Shown here: piece after piece, positions 1 to 12,048 of the stretch
Position numbering within the stretch: the first letter of the stretch is position 1
Layout of the letters: each line of letters opens with the position of its first letter
DNA from: Cheilinus undulatus
Lineage: Eukaryota > Chordata > Actinopteri > Labriformes > Labridae
Direction of reading: 5' to 3'
Assembly: GCF_018320785.1 (NCBI RefSeq)
Contig: NC_054879.1
Span: forward strand, 45,498,698 to 45,562,697
DNA: 64,000 nt
Notes under the pieces: model-generated
Databases searched by the model: none
Seen by the model: only the letters and a program-made list of their open reading frames with translations
What the model was told of the DNA's origin: nothing
Made by a program: the position numbers and the translations under genes

Positions 1-745
1 TATGTATGTTTTTCTTAATCACAACATGTGACATAAAATGATAATCCCAATTATATAAAATGTTTTATTTTCCTGCCCTAGTTTATTCTAATATCGATGA
101 AACTTAGCATTAGTTCACAGAAGTCATACCCCCATCATACCCCGCCAGGATCAGCTGATATCCAGCTGATTACTATTATCACCTTCCAGCTCTCACAGCC
201 AATCATACCTCTTTCTCTCAGCACAGCAGTATATTTAAATATGACGTACTTCTCACTAAAACCTGCTTGCATTAATGCTGATGCAGCACGCTCCTGCTGC
301 TGGTAAAGTTTAACCTCCTCCACCCCAGCCGCCTCCTTTATAGTTTAAATCTCGTTGCACCCTCATATTCAGATTCATGTTACTATGGATTAATTGCTTC
401 GGAAATAATTTCACTGTTTTCAATACACATTGTCATAAATGCATCTATCCATATGGGGACTTCGAGCTACCGCTTACTGGAAAGTCAAAGCATGCTGCTT
501 GACTAACCCAGGGAGCTTCTTTTAAACTCAACAGAGCCTTCTCCTCCAAGTAGAACTGTAGCTCCATTTTATGATAAAATGTATGATGAGTGTTCTTGTC
601 TGATTCTATGTTAAATACAGAGTGATTTATCGCCTGAATTTGTTGAAAAATACACAAGATGAGGAACCTAATAATCAAATATTAAATCGCAATCCTAATA
701 CTGGGGGAAAAAAATCACAATTAGATTATTTTTGCTACTATTTAA
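1..745. repeat. Part of a large dispersed repeat (TAGGGCTG hAT-like family), copy 1
   Basis: Runs off the left window edge. It aligns by eye, with many substitutions, to two separated pieces of the copy at 58373-61470 (about 59755-60120, then 61234-61445). Shared landmarks are the CTTAGCATT..TTCACAGA segment, the CTCACAGCCAATCA segment, the CTCCTCCACCCCAGCC segment, and the end TATTAAATCGCAATC. This copy lacks the mariner-like insertion seen at 60122-61233 and so shows the empty site near 430-455. The short reading frames here are shadows in the repeat, not genes. The hAT assignment is inferred from the related copies at 58373 and 30385. Confidence 0.7.
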
Positions 746-837
746 GCCCAAGGTGGGTCCTTGTAGTCGTATCACATGCATGCAGCCTGTCACTGACTGC
801 TGTTCATTTGTTTTTTAAAAAGTGAACCAAAGTGACT

Positions 838-1835
838 AGTTACAAATTCACAAAGGGTTACCTCAAGGTTTGGTCTTTGGACCTTTCTTATTCTCCAATA
901 ATATCAATTGCTTTGGACAGAATATCCCAAATGATTCTTTTCACATTGATGCTGATTGAACAGCAAGGTATTTCTGTGCACCTATGCCTGCACAAGCTCT
1001 TCAGCATGCTTTTGATGCAGACCAGGATCAGCACTCTCAGCTACAGCTTGTCCGAAATACAGATAAAACTAATTTCATGTTCATAATATCCTCAAGAGCA
1101 GCAAAAGGAACACTGACGGAGAAAATTGTTACTAAAATAGTCAAGCTACTGAGTTGGAATCTTCTTTTATATATCTAGGGGTTTTTTTTGATGAAAATGT
1201 GTCTTTTGAGAGCATATTCAGTATGTTGCTACAAGCTGAAGGCTTTGCTTGGTTTAGATCACAGATGTTTTGTACATGAATACCTCTGTCATGTTAGACT
1301 GTGAGCTCTGGGATTCATCACAGTCTGTAGATGTCTTACTCACCGCTGTATATTCTAATGGATGCTGGACTCCTTTAAGTACACATCGTCTTAGTCTTCA
1401 TTAACAAAGCCATTCTCTGCAAAACTCCAGACTGTCTTTCCTCTTTTTTAATCTTGACCAATGGATTGCACAACCTGCAATTTTTTAACTTTGTTTAATT
1501 TGTTGTTCCTAAAGTCTGAACTGAAATGGGAAAAAAGGCTTTCTGGTTTTTGGCACTTTTTGCTTGGAGAGTGAATTCAGACTGCACATTTTTGTGACTC
1601 TTAATGATTTTCAATCTCGAGTGAAGACTTTTGAAACCAAACTTTCTAAAATGTTACTGTTTTAATTGATGACTTTATCTTGTATTTATCAACGAGTGTG
1701 TGCTGTATGTGTTCAGGTGTATTGGTTGTTGATACTGTGGATGGCTGCCGTTCTTGGCCAGGTCTCAATTGAGATAAAGAGATCTCTGATCTTAATGGGA
1801 CTAACCTAAAAATAAAATAAAAAATATTGTACGCT
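838..1835 (+). mobile_element. Decayed LINE (non-LTR retrotransposon), reverse transcriptase C-terminal part and 3' end
   Basis: Frame-hopping translation gives reverse-transcriptase signatures in order: a KGVPQGLVFGPFLF-like block (about 850-885), a degraded catalytic box read as FHIDAD where FHLYADDT is expected (about 938-955), NTDKTNFMF (about 1055-1080) and YLGVFFDENVSF (about 1170-1205). Further on, LNDFQSRVKTFETKLSKM-like coding ends near 1660. The 3' part ends in an AT-rich AAAATAAAATAAA tail near 1810-1830, as LINEs do. Frameshifts and stops show it is dead. It lies in an acvr1c intron or upstream flank. The clade (L2/Jockey-like) is only a guess. Confidence 0.75.
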
Positions 1836-1975
1836 GCCAAGAAGCACTAACTCTAAAAATGACAACAAAAGATAACAAGAAGGGGTGCACTGCTGAGCTC
1901 ACTTCTGTTGTTTACTACTTGTTTTTTATTTGGGGCTCTGTTGCAAAATTGCACTTCCTCAATTTGCAAAAAGAC

Positions 1976-2503
1976 TAACCTGACACGCCAGATGGATTTG
2001 TTTCACACATCTATCTGGAAAACCTTTGATATACAGCATTTGGGAAAGGGCTTAAAACTTGGAGGGTGATTGGATAAACATTCTGTCTGTCACATCTTTA
2101 CGGGCGAATCAGAATCCTTTCTATGAAGGAATAAACTCCATAGAGAGCAGCATAACACGAACCATGGCGACTGTAGACATGTCAGTACTCAACTTTTGTC
2201 GTTTTTGAAAAGAAAACATACCACTGCTGTTCTTTGTTCTGCTTTTAACAAAGAAATGTCAAGTTCTGATAAAACTGGCGCTTTAGCAGCATCCACGCTA
2301 ATCTCTTCTGCCATAATTGCACCGGCCTCTTGTTGCTGCTTGCGTACGTCATGACTCCACGGCACCTGAAAGTATTGCCCCTTGGCGCTGATTGGTCCTA
2401 TCACTTTCTAACCGGGCCCAAACGGTTCAGATGGGAGGTTTGCAAGATGGATTTGCCAGTAAGAAACACGGAAACAGGCGTATCCATCTGCTTTGCAAGG
2501 TTA
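1976..2503 (-). mobile_element. Mutator-like non-autonomous element carrying a gene fragment, copy 1
   Basis: Starts TAACCTGACACGCCAGATGG and ends in an imperfect inverted copy, CATCTGCTTTGCAAGGTTA. It is flanked by 9-bp near-duplicates CAAAAAGAC (1967-1975) and CGAAAACAC (2504-2512), 7 of 9 identical. A stem-loop sits at 1988-2018 (CCAGATGGAT paired with ATCTATCTGG). It aligns over its length with 60490-61047. Read on the minus strand, the interior has a CCAAT-like ATTGG box, then an ATG opening [19 protein letters not shown], then SLLKAEQRTAV, then a donor-like GTATGT. The fragment resembles the start of a RecQ-like helicase; this is tentative. MULE assignment rests on the 9-bp duplications and long termini. 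Confidence 0.65.
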
Positions 2504-2767
2504 CGAAAACACAGCATGTTTATAGAAAAACAAATTTACAGTAGTGCCAGATACTTTTGAGTATACATGTTTGCAGAAGACCATGTTGAAACAATAACAA
2601 GTGCGATTTGTGGCGTGCAAGAAAACAATGCAGTAGGTTCGTGCAGACAAACGCCATCATGTACACCTAAAGTGGGAAGTGCTGCGAAAGGCACGGTCCG
2701 GATTATATTATAGTATATTGTTTTTGATGTTTGTGCTTTTTACATTTCTGCAAAGGAAGGAAGGATT

Positions 2768-3045
2768 GTAGCACCACATTATGTAATAACACCGCATTTT
2801 GTAAGCCACTAAGCGATTAGGGTTAGAGCAAGGTAGTAGGGTATACCGTGGAGCCCACCTTAAGTCCAAGGGTTAAGGTTAGGTGTTTAGTCCAGAGCCC
2901 TGAAGGGGGCTTAGGTTTAGGCATAAGTCACTAAGCAGTTAGAGTTAGGGCAAGGTAGTTGGGTAGGGCATACCTTGGAGCCCACATAAAGTCCTATGGT
3001 TATGGTTATTACATAATGCAGCATTATTACATAATGTGGTGCTAC
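2768..3045. mobile_element. Short inverted-repeat element with internal tandem duplication
   Basis: Perfect 22-bp inverted repeats at 2768-2789 (GTAGCACCACATTATGTAAT..) and 3024-3045. Between them are two tandem copies of a segment of about 125 bp containing CACTAAGC, GGTTAG-rich sequence and a GGAGCCCAC box (near 2810-2880 and 2930-3005). Flanking AAGGATT (2761-2767) and AAGGATG (3046-3052) may be a target duplication. The GGTTAGGG-like words are part of this repeat and are not telomeric arrays. The superfamily is not assigned. Confidence 0.6.
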
Positions 3046-3079
3046 AAGGATGTTTCTGGAAGGAAACATTACTCTGGGA

Positions 3080-3584
3080 CAGTAGTTCCTAATTGGTGGT
3101 CGGGTCCCAAAAGTGGGTCGCAGGGCTGTTTCCAGTGTGTCGCGAACTGGTTCCTGGAAATAAAAAAAGTCAAAATATGTAGAAGTCTTAGGCTGGCATG
3201 TGTCCCTGTTTTATTTTACTTTGTTTTGCTGGAAATGAAGTTAATTTTTGTTGATTTGTTAAGATCTTTTAAGTATCCTGTTATTTTGGATGGAAATATC
3301 TTCAAGAAAGTTGTTTTTTCTCTAATAATGTATTAATTTTTTGAGGATTTAAAAAAGTACCAACATTTACATTATAAAGCACAACAGACTAAAATGAAAT
3401 GTTTGAATGCATGTCACCATAAAGTTTTGGCTTGTCTCTTTGCTCAGTCATATGTTTTTTTTCCATCTAAAGTCCATACTGCCATGTTTTTATTATATTA
3501 ACTAAAAAAAACACCAAATGTAGGTTGCAATTTACATTATAAAGTGGTAGTGGGCTGTATTGGTAGACCAGTTGAGAACCTCTG
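3080..3584. mobile_element. hAT-type non-autonomous DNA transposon with perfect 8-bp TSD
   Basis: Left end CAGTAGTTCCTAATTGG; the right end read in reverse is CAGAGGTTCTCAACTGGTC. An identical 8-bp target duplication CTCTGGGA flanks it at 3072-3079 and 3585-3592. Interior is AT-rich with GGGTCCC / GTGGGTCGCAG motifs typical of Charlie-like elements. No transposase remains. Located in the acvr1c intron before the first visible exon. Confidence 0.85.
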
Positions 3585-4196
3585 CTCTGGGACACATTGA
3601 CTGTGTGATGTATGCTAGTGTTACTCCTCTGGTTTTATCTGTAAAAAGAATTATTGCTCTATCTCATCTGGTTACAATTCTACCTGCGGTTAGAGGTAGA
3701 TATGCAACGGGAGCGCCAGCACTACTACAGGTTTTAAAGGGCTATACCACCATTTTCATTTTATGGACAAATTTCACGTAATGAGAAGAGCTGCTGAAAG
3801 TGGCTGGCACTTTAAAAGGACCAGAGGAGCAGAGAATAATTATGGTCCATCACATCAGCAGCACAACACATGAATGAAATACAGCAACAGAAAGGCAGCT
3901 TGCATTAACAGTGCATGCGTCCTTATGTAAACGTCTTTAATGTCTCTAACATTCAGCATTTCCATGGCAGCAGTTAATGTTTCCAGTCTGTCATGAAACA
4001 CGCACTAAAACAGAAGTCTTTTTTTTTTTGATTATTAATTTCAACATTTAGTGTGGAAATGCTACATGTTTATTTAAGTGTATTTATGTGCTTGCTTCTC
4101 TTCCTTCCAACTAAAAAACAAATCTGTCCGATTAATATTCTAAGAAGTTATGTGCTTTTGTACTCCATTAAGTGTTAATTGTTTTGTCCTCTGCAG

Positions 4197-6771
4197 GTAC
4201 ATGGCCCCTGAAATCCTGGATGAGACGATCAATACGAGCAGCTTTGAGTCATTCAAGAGGGTAGATATCTACGCGCTCGGCTTGGTGTTCTGGGAACTGG
4301 CCCGTCGATGTTCTGTTCGGGGTAACTCAAAAATAATCATCAATGCTAGCACACATAATGAAACTAATGAGACATTTACTGTTGCTGTTATCCACGATAG
4401 AAGATAAACAGATCTTTTTTACCTGTACAGGACTTCATGAAGATTTCCAGCTGCCTTACTACGACCTGGTGCCTTCTGATCCGACCATCGAGGACATGAG
4501 GAAGGTGGTGTGTGAGCAGAAGCTCAGACCAAACATCCCCAACCAGTGGCAGAGCTGTGAGGTGAGACAGAAAAAATACACACCATGAGAACACAGAAGA
4601 GTCAGGTACAACACAACACGCCACATGCTTGGAGTATAAATCTTCTTTATCACAGCACAGGTCTGATGACAAAGTGAGTCCTCTAAACTATTACTTTTAC
4701 TGTCCAAATAAGAAGCTTTTAAGATTGATCTCCATCACTATGGATTTAAATCACCCATGTCAGTACAGTCCTGCATGGGTAAAAGCTTACTGACTCCACA
4801 ATCCAAAGAACCAGTCATTATGTAATAACTTTGCTGCAGCGTGTCCTTTAATATAATATATCAGTACTATTATTTAACAAGTATGTGATGGGATGGACAG
4901 AGAGCTCTCACTTCTGAGCTTAATGGTCAGTCTCAATTCTCCATTCACTTTGAATTTGGTCTGATTTGTAGTTTAATAGTACCATTGTATGACTACAGTT
5001 AGATCAGTGGTTCTCGAATGGTGATGCAAGGCACACTAATGTGCTTTGAGGTAAGTCTAGGTGTGACAATCTTGCACAAAACTATTACATTTTATCATTA
5101 CATCCACGGGAATGTGAAAATCACTGTCTCTCAAAAACTCCCCACCAATGTAATGTCAACAGGAAAAATAAAAATTGTGGCCATTGTTTGTTAAAGCCTT
5201 TTTACAGCTGACAGTGGGTTCATGTTAGCTTAAGTTTGAGTCACACCAAAAAATGTAGTTATGGTGATTTTGTGTTCACCATGAACAGGAAGTAGATTTT
5301 CAGAATACTAAAGCCATGAATCTAAGCACTAAAAATATATATTTTTTGGCACATGAACAAAACTCACAGGACAAGGCTGTGCTGGCTCTCCCTATTTCAA
5401 TCAGGAGAAACTTATACGAGTTTAACAATGATTTATTTGACAAGTTTGGAAGTGTTTGGAATTGTGAAATGTCTTTGGCGTGTAGACTCCATCATGATGT
5501 CTTTATGAGGTTAGAGGAGTAGTGAGGTGGACAGCAGGATAGGATACCGATTGTTGTTTTGATTCCTTTAGTGCCCTTTTTTGGCCACTTTTCACCTATT
5601 TTGCCACTTTTAACCAGTGTTTGGGTATTTTTAACCCACTTTTTAGCCACTTGTCATGCATTTTTATTTAAAGTTCTTTTTGCCATTTGTAACCATTTTT
5701 TGCAGCTTTTTTCTTTTCATCACTTTTGACCCATTTTTTGTTGTTTTTGCATAATTTTGCCATGTGTTTGCCACTTTTAACCAGTTTTCACCAATTTTTG
5801 CCACAGCTGAGCAACTTGTAATCCATTTTGCCACTTGTAACACAGTTTTGTTGCTTTTGCCGATTTTTGCCACTTTCAAACAATGTTTCGATATATTTTG
5901 GCCAACTTTTTAGCCACTGCCTAGCCACTTGTCACACATTTTTCCCACTTCTTTTTGCCTTTTGCAACAGTTTTTTTGCCCCTTTTTGCCCATGTAAGTA
6001 ACCTTTTTGACATATTAACTCATTCTACCATCTTTTTGCCCATTTTTGCCACTGTTTAGCAACTCCTTGCCCATTTTTGCTACTTCTTTGCCACTTTTAA
6101 CCCATTTTTGCCACAGTTGAGCAACTTGTAACTCATTCTACCACCTTTTTGCTAATTTTTGCCACTGTTTAGCAACTCATTGACCATTTTTGCTAAGTCT
6201 TTGCCACTTTTAACCCATTTTCTGTCAATTTTCACCCATATTTGTCACTGTTGAGCAACTTGTCACCTTTTTTTGCCACTTCTTCTCACCACTTTTGACC
6301 CATTTTTGCAACGTGTTGCCCTTTTTTCCCCTTGTAACCTAATGGTGCTGCTTTTTGCACATTTATGACATATTTTGTCACATTAACCCATTTTTGCCAC
6401 CTTCTGCCATTTTTTGCCACTGTTTAGCCACTCATTGCCCATTTTGCTATTTCTTTTCTTCACTTTTAACCTATTTTAATCAATTTTCGCCTTTGTTTTT
6501 TTTTCTTTTCTTAATTCTATTCCTTTTCATTCAAGATGTATCAGTTTCCTCTGAGTTAATTTCAGCTTACATTCTTGTTGATTGTCCTTAGAAGTGTCAT
6601 TGAGGCCTGTATTACTAAAGTCTTGTCCCCTTATTGCTTCTCCAGGCTCTGCGTGTAATGGGCAAACTGATGAGAGAGTGCTGGTACGCTAACCCTTCTG
6701 CTCGACTCACGGCTCTGCGGGTCAAGAAAACCGTGTCTCAGATTTCTGTCATCAAGGACGTCAAAGATTAG
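4197..6771 (+). CDS. acvr1c: Activin receptor type-1C (ALK7), 3' part: last three coding exons
   Basis: A type I serine/threonine kinase receptor of the TGF-beta family; in vertebrates ACVR1C transduces nodal/activin signals to SMAD2/3 at the plasma membrane. Three exons: 4197-4321 (125 nt), 4431-4561 (131 nt) and 6646-6771, with AG/GT borders and matching phases. The joined protein is the C-terminal kinase lobe: YMAPE activation-segment end, [43 protein letters not shown], then [14 protein letters not shown] and stop after [19 protein letters not shown] matches human ACVR1C better than TGFBR1 (PNRWQ..) or ACVR1B (PNWWQ..), by recalled sequences. The ligand-binding, transmembrane, GS and N-lobe exons lie left of the window, so the gene is partial. 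The neighbours cytip, ermn and galnt5 support acvr1c. Alternative: a fish acvr1b or tgfbr1 paralogue. Confidence 0.9.
5565..6520. repeat. Degenerate minisatellite, (GCCACTTTT AACCCATTTTT)n type, in acvr1c last intron
   Basis: About 950 bp of loosely repeated words (TTTTTGCCACTTTT, AACCCATTTTTGCC, AGCAACTTGTAA), period roughly 20-25 bp and strongly diverged. Similar arrays occur inside transposons at 21.6, 23.8-24.8, 27.6-28.2, 30.9-31.25 and 58.85-59.42 kb. No clear transposon ends were found around this copy. Long open frames inside it come from composition, not coding. Confidence 0.8.
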
Positions 6772-8089
6772 CTTGATCTGTCGCCCTGCAGATTAGCACT
6801 GATGCTGGCGTTGGTGCAGCACTGTGAGCTGAGAGATTTGTGGGGGAAAATAAACAAGGAGAAACAGTTCTCTGTCTCTGCCGGAGGCTGCCCTCTTCAG
6901 GACACGACGGCACTGTTCACCCTCTGACAGCAGAGTGTGGTTGTTGGTGCCAAAGTATTAAAGGAGGGTGTCTGGGCTGCTTTGCACATGGACGCCTAAA
7001 AACAATGTGAACCAAAAAGAGAAACGTCGGTAGGAAAGCCATATGATATGAGATTGTGTAATCTATGTACAGATTATTTTTTGCTACCTCAGACATTTAA
7101 GTGCCCAAAGCTTCAAGTTGCACATTGTGACGTATTTGTGCCATATAGCAAACATAATGCTTGGTAGGTAGTGCTAATTTATAGTCAGAAAGAATGTAGA
7201 AAAAACACTTTAACTGGTCATAGCTTCTTTTAAACAAAACACTCAGACTTTCTAAAAGAACCAGAGCTTTAAACTGATTTAGCAAACTGTTCGACTGTTG
7301 GTACATTTGTTAGAAAGGACGTTTTACTATGAATAGGAAAACAGAAGTGCATATCTGTCTGAAAGTCATCCCTAAGCTTAGTTCATCAAAGTTTTAGATA
7401 TCATTGACTTAGCGTTAAAGCTCAGTGGAAGGTAACAAGTTGGTCATTTGCCTGTTCTGTTGGTCAAAATACCTCAATAATCAATTAATTGATCATAAGA
7501 ACATTTGGTTTTTAAAATATTGGAAAGTCAAAGTATAACTATGAAAACTGATCTTCACCTGTTCAAGAAAAGTCCCAGTTAACTGTTGTGGATTGAACTA
7601 AAAGCCGTCATTTCTCTGGTGTTTCCCTCATGCCAAGCTTCAAATATGAAGACATACTAATGGTAAGATTTACTAAGTTGTCTCAGCAAATTTTAACCGC
7701 CTCATTAGAGGAGTTTGTAAAATGGCGAAAGCTTAACTCCTGCTTTATATTTGTACTTTTAAACTTTTTGTTTGAAATGGGTGACTGTGATTTTGGACAA
7801 ACACAGTTTTATAATTACTCTCTCAGATATATCTACCCTGGAAATGTGTAATTTAAATTATAGAAGCTGTGCTTCTCTAATGCTTAAATCTACGGAAGCC
7901 CATAGAGGACAGAAGTCCATATCTTTTATTTGCACAGTTTTCCTTCAATCTCTGGAGTTGGAAAAGCACAAAACAAACATAACACTTCATGTGCAACAGC
8001 ATGGTTGCAGAAGTAAAAACCCCATTCATTTTCTCCGTAGTGGATTGAACTTCGAGCCATAATGTCAGAAATATCCAAGTTAGATTTAA
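6772..8089 (+). other. acvr1c: acvr1c 3' untranslated/downstream region
   Basis: Sequence directly after the acvr1c stop codon. An AATAAA lies at 6849-6854 only about 80 bp after the stop; another candidate is at 11386-11391. The true end of the transcript cannot be fixed from sequence. No transposon ends or coding similarity were recognised. Confidence 0.4.
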
Positions 8090-9175
8090 CAGTATTTGGT
8101 TCCTGCGATATCAAATACTTGGTTAGAAAAATGAGGGTTTTTTTTTTTGCAATGTCAGCCAAATAAATGAGAGAAGTCTGGCTGCTGTACCATAGCTCTT
8201 AGGACGGAAAAACATGCTTAAGTTTTCAAAATAAAATTGCATAAACTTTAGTTTGTTTTGCCAAGGGTTAAGCCAAGGGTTAGGATACCAAATGTTAAAA
8301 GTTAAAAACCTGACTAAAAAAATGTTTGGTAAGGCTGAGTAAATAGTCTGCTAAAAGGAAAAAGCTAGTCCTCCATGAAAAGACTCTGACATAGCAAATA
8401 TAGTTTTGGTAGCTCTCTTAGCTGTGTAAGCTACATAGATATGCAGATACAAAAGTAACATGATTAAGCTAGGCTAAAAAAAGCTCATGGATACCTACAC
8501 AAATGGAGCTAACATTTGCTACATAAACAAAATAATATATATAGCTACATGTTAGCTTTAGCTATGTTTGCACAGGTTCACATTGCTAAAGCTAACATAG
8601 CTACATTGGCTTAAATAATAGTGTTAACTACGAGCTGGCATTTTCTCCACTAGAAGTAATGGTATGTGGTCCTACGGAAGACAAAAATTCCTAAAATACG
8701 AGATACTTGGTTAGAAAAACGAGGTTTATTTGTAATGTCAGCCAAATAAATGAGAGAGGTGTGGCTGCTCTAAGACGCCCTCTCTTGCAGATAAATTTTC
8801 AAAATAAAATTGCATTAAACTTTTGTTACGAAGTTAAAAACCTGACCTGCAAAACCTGATTACAAAACACTCTGACGTAGCAAATGTAGTTTCTGTAGCT
8901 CTGTTAGCTGTGTAAGCTATGTACCTAGCTTAGGTACGTATAGCTACGTTCAAAAAGCCCATGGATATCTATACAAACAAAGCTACGGAGCTAACATTAC
9001 CTACATAAACAACATAATATACTTATCGTAATGCTACATTAGTTTTAGCTATGTTTGCTAAAGCTCACATAGCTACACTGGCTTATATAGTAGCGTTAAC
9101 TACATAGCTGGTGTAGCTACGTTAGCGTTATCTAACGCTAACAAAGCTATTTGCCACTTTATGAGTATGTATTTC
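8090..9175. repeat. Tandem segmental duplication with TAGCTACAT-rich arrays
   Basis: Two units of about 590 and 480 bp. Each begins with ATACTTGGTTAGAAAAA.GAGG, then AATGTCAGCCAAATAAATGAGAGA, then TTTTCAAAATAAAATTGCAT, and then a run rich in AGCTAACATAGCTACAT words (about 8390-8640 and 8880-9165). Unit 1 starts near 8110 and unit 2 near 8700. No gene is visible. Confidence 0.75.
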
Positions 9176-9538
9176 TAAAACAGGTCTATACAGTGGTAGC
9201 CTGGACCAACCAGGGTCCCTGAAATCTGATTGGCCTCAATGAAATCCTTAAAGTGATTGGCTATTTGCCTTGCCAGTCATTTATCAGCCATTTAAAAACC
9301 CAATAGCAAAGCTACCAAACCTACAGTACATCAGATTGTGTTTTACTAACTTTAATGTCTTCAAGGTGAGATATTTCAAAATGGACCCATCATCCTGATA
9401 TTTTTCTGTTTGAGCCCTCAGTGGAAACAGTTTGGGCATGCCTACATTAAAGTCACATGATGTGAAAATGACGTGCTTTTAAGTATGATGGAACAACTTA
9501 GCAACTGTTAGCTCAGTATGCAGTTTGTATGTTACAGC

Positions 9539-9957
9539 TAGGGGTGCACCGATTGCAATTTTCTGGCCGATCACGGATCTTTAAAAAGCCTGACCTGCCA
9601 ATTCCGATTTTGGCTGATACTGATTTTTCTTTATGACTGCATACACCTTCAATGTTCCAATCTTATTTTATTGAAAAACATTAAACAATACCTGTTAAAA
9701 AATACAAACTTGTTGTTTTAACTGCACATGAAGTAGTTCTCTCAAATATAAATGAAAAGTTTAGAGCATTGCTGTCCAAACTACTACATTATATCAGTTC
9801 CTTTAGAGTTTCATTTTTCACATTTTAGTAGGTAGAGGTACTTATGAAACTGATCTTATCCACCAATCCTATCTAAGTATCGGCCAATCACCGATCCCCC
9901 AAAATTAAGGAAATCGGCGCTGATTCCGATTTTGGCTGATCGATCGGTGCACCCCTA
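9539..9957. mobile_element. hAT-type MITE (TAGGGGTGCACCGAT termini) with perfect TSD
   Basis: Ends are TAGGGGTGCACCGAT and its reverse ATCGGTGCACCCCTA. The 8-bp target duplication GTTACAGC is exact at 9531-9538 and 9958-9965. Subterminal repeats carry CCGATTTTGGCTGAT. No coding capacity. This TIR type is common in fish and amphibian hAT MITEs. Confidence 0.92.
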
Positions 9958-9965
9958 GTTACAGC

Positions 9966-12048
9966 ATGTATTAAAGTATGCCATTTTGGACATAGCCTAC
10001 ACATTGGGAGTTTGAGAAAAGAAAAACAAAACAAAGGAGGATTTTAGCTGCTGAAATTGAGTTTTTAACAACTTTTTCTAGACGTACATGCTCATGGATG
10101 TATTCTACTAAAAGCCCAGGTACCCCCCCCCCTTTTTTTTTTTTTTTTTTGCTGTTTCCACTGTTAAAGGTTCCACTTCCCTTTCATCAATATACCAGCT
10201 TTTCCACCTTCTCCAACTTTTTTCCAAATATTTTGAGGTTTTTTTTTTTTTCATTAATTTGCCGCATTTCCAGTTTTTGAGCAAATCATGCAAACTGAAA
10301 ATGCACATAAAACTGGGGGATAGAAACCCCACTGTTGAGATAAAAAAAAGGTCACACATTATGGGAAAACTGACTAAATAAAATGTACAACTTTGTGTCC
10401 TCTTAGGGGTTCCGTAGACATCAGAGCTTTGCAGTATTGCAAACTTAAATTTTGGATGAATTGTGTTGTTTTTTTACAGGCAAATCAAACAGACAGTAGG
10501 TGATAGACAGCATTTCTTTACAGCTGGTAAGAGCAGAGAATCTGAAGACACAGTTATAAAAGAAGAGGAAGAACAGACACATATAACGGCTCATGTAGAG
10601 CCCTTTGAAACCTTTTCATATCATGCTTGTAGGAGTCGGAATCATGCATACCGTGTAGGTGTGTTTGCAGCCACACATGTTTAGATGGAACCGTGTGTGC
10701 ATGTGCATGTGTGTCTTTCATGTCACGTAAAGCGAAAGTGAGTAATCTGGTTTCTCAGTGCAGTCTTTGTGGAAACAGTTCTGCTGAGTATACGCTGCAT
10801 ATCCCATCCATTATGATAACTAGACATTATGTAGCATCAGCTGTATTTTCTCTCTTTATCATAACCTGTTGCTGTCCAGTATCAGTGCACGTGCAGGTTT
10901 TTGTTTCTTCTGTGAAATGGACTTTATTTTAAAATAAAGCAGAAAAGAAATATCTGGAGATTCACTGTCAAGCTTGCAGCTCTGCCTGTGTCCATTGGAA
11001 ATACTTATGATTTCTTTAAGCTGAATGTGGAGCCAAGCTTTTATTTTATCTACTGTGTCATATCTGCTTTCTAAAAGCATCAGAGAAGATGAGAGGAACC
11101 GATAGCTAAGTTTATTAAAGACCTATCAGTCATTCCAAAGAGGGGCGATCACCATGTGCAATTTCTGACTGGTGTCTTTTTTTCTATGAAATGTATATTA
11201 TGAGATTGTTGAATAAAAACTAATGTGACACTGCTTTCATAAATAAAACCTATTTTTGATTTGTAACCATCAAGCTATGAAAAATATATTTTTGATTATA
11301 TGAAAATGTTTTGTGTCGTTGCTTGGATTCTACCCTGTTGCATTGTATCTGTTCTCTTGCACTATTTATTCTGTATAAGTGGGTCAATAAAGTTTGTTTT
11401 TCAAGGACTTTTTGTTTTCTAATAATGAAATTATGCTGTATTTCTCTTTCAGTATCAAATCTCTTACAGGGGATTGTAATGGTGAAAGCACTGATTTGGC
11501 AGCGCTGCAAACTTCACTGAATGTAGGACAGAATTTCCCGAAATGATTTATCTCTGGGAGATTTCGATTCTTCACACAACACTTTTACCTTAACTGACAT
11601 GACTCATCTCCGCTTTCTGTTCACCCGCTCTGTACGTGAGCACTATTGATGTGTCCGTTATACAGAGGAAATAGATCTGTAAGACTGAGGCCATCAGCAC
11701 TTTGAATATGAGTCAAACCCAGAAGATTGTGCTGCAGCTTCAACGGTTTTTACAGCGACATCAGCAACAAAAACAGAGGTCATGCAGTGTCACATTTACA
11801 GACTGCTGATAATGATCAGAAAAGACATCCACTTGTCAGAAAAATTACTAGATCAGTAAGTTTAGCTGTTTAAAGCATCTTTAAACTAAGCGATTTTTAG
11901 TACTACTGCAGTGCTGAGGTTGTAAATCTGCCTGTGTGATTCAAAAACACTATTGATTTAATTCATAAATCAGTAAGTCATATGAGCTCTGATGCTTTTC
12001 TATAACCTTCCCTTTTTGAGAATAAAAAGTGGACTAATCATTTCTTAT
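9966..12048. other. Intergenic, no gene seen
   Basis: AT-rich sequence between acvr1c and cytip. It contains a C-run followed by a long T-run (about 10121-10151), a second T-run near 10237-10249, and AATAAA words near 10930, 11203, 11241 and 11386 that could serve a long acvr1c 3' UTR. No coding similarity was recognised. Confidence 0.5.

Noticed and set aside
2815-2960. Interstitial telomeric repeat
   Set aside because: GGTTAGGG-like words are few and irregular and belong to a duplicated segment in an inverted-repeat element.
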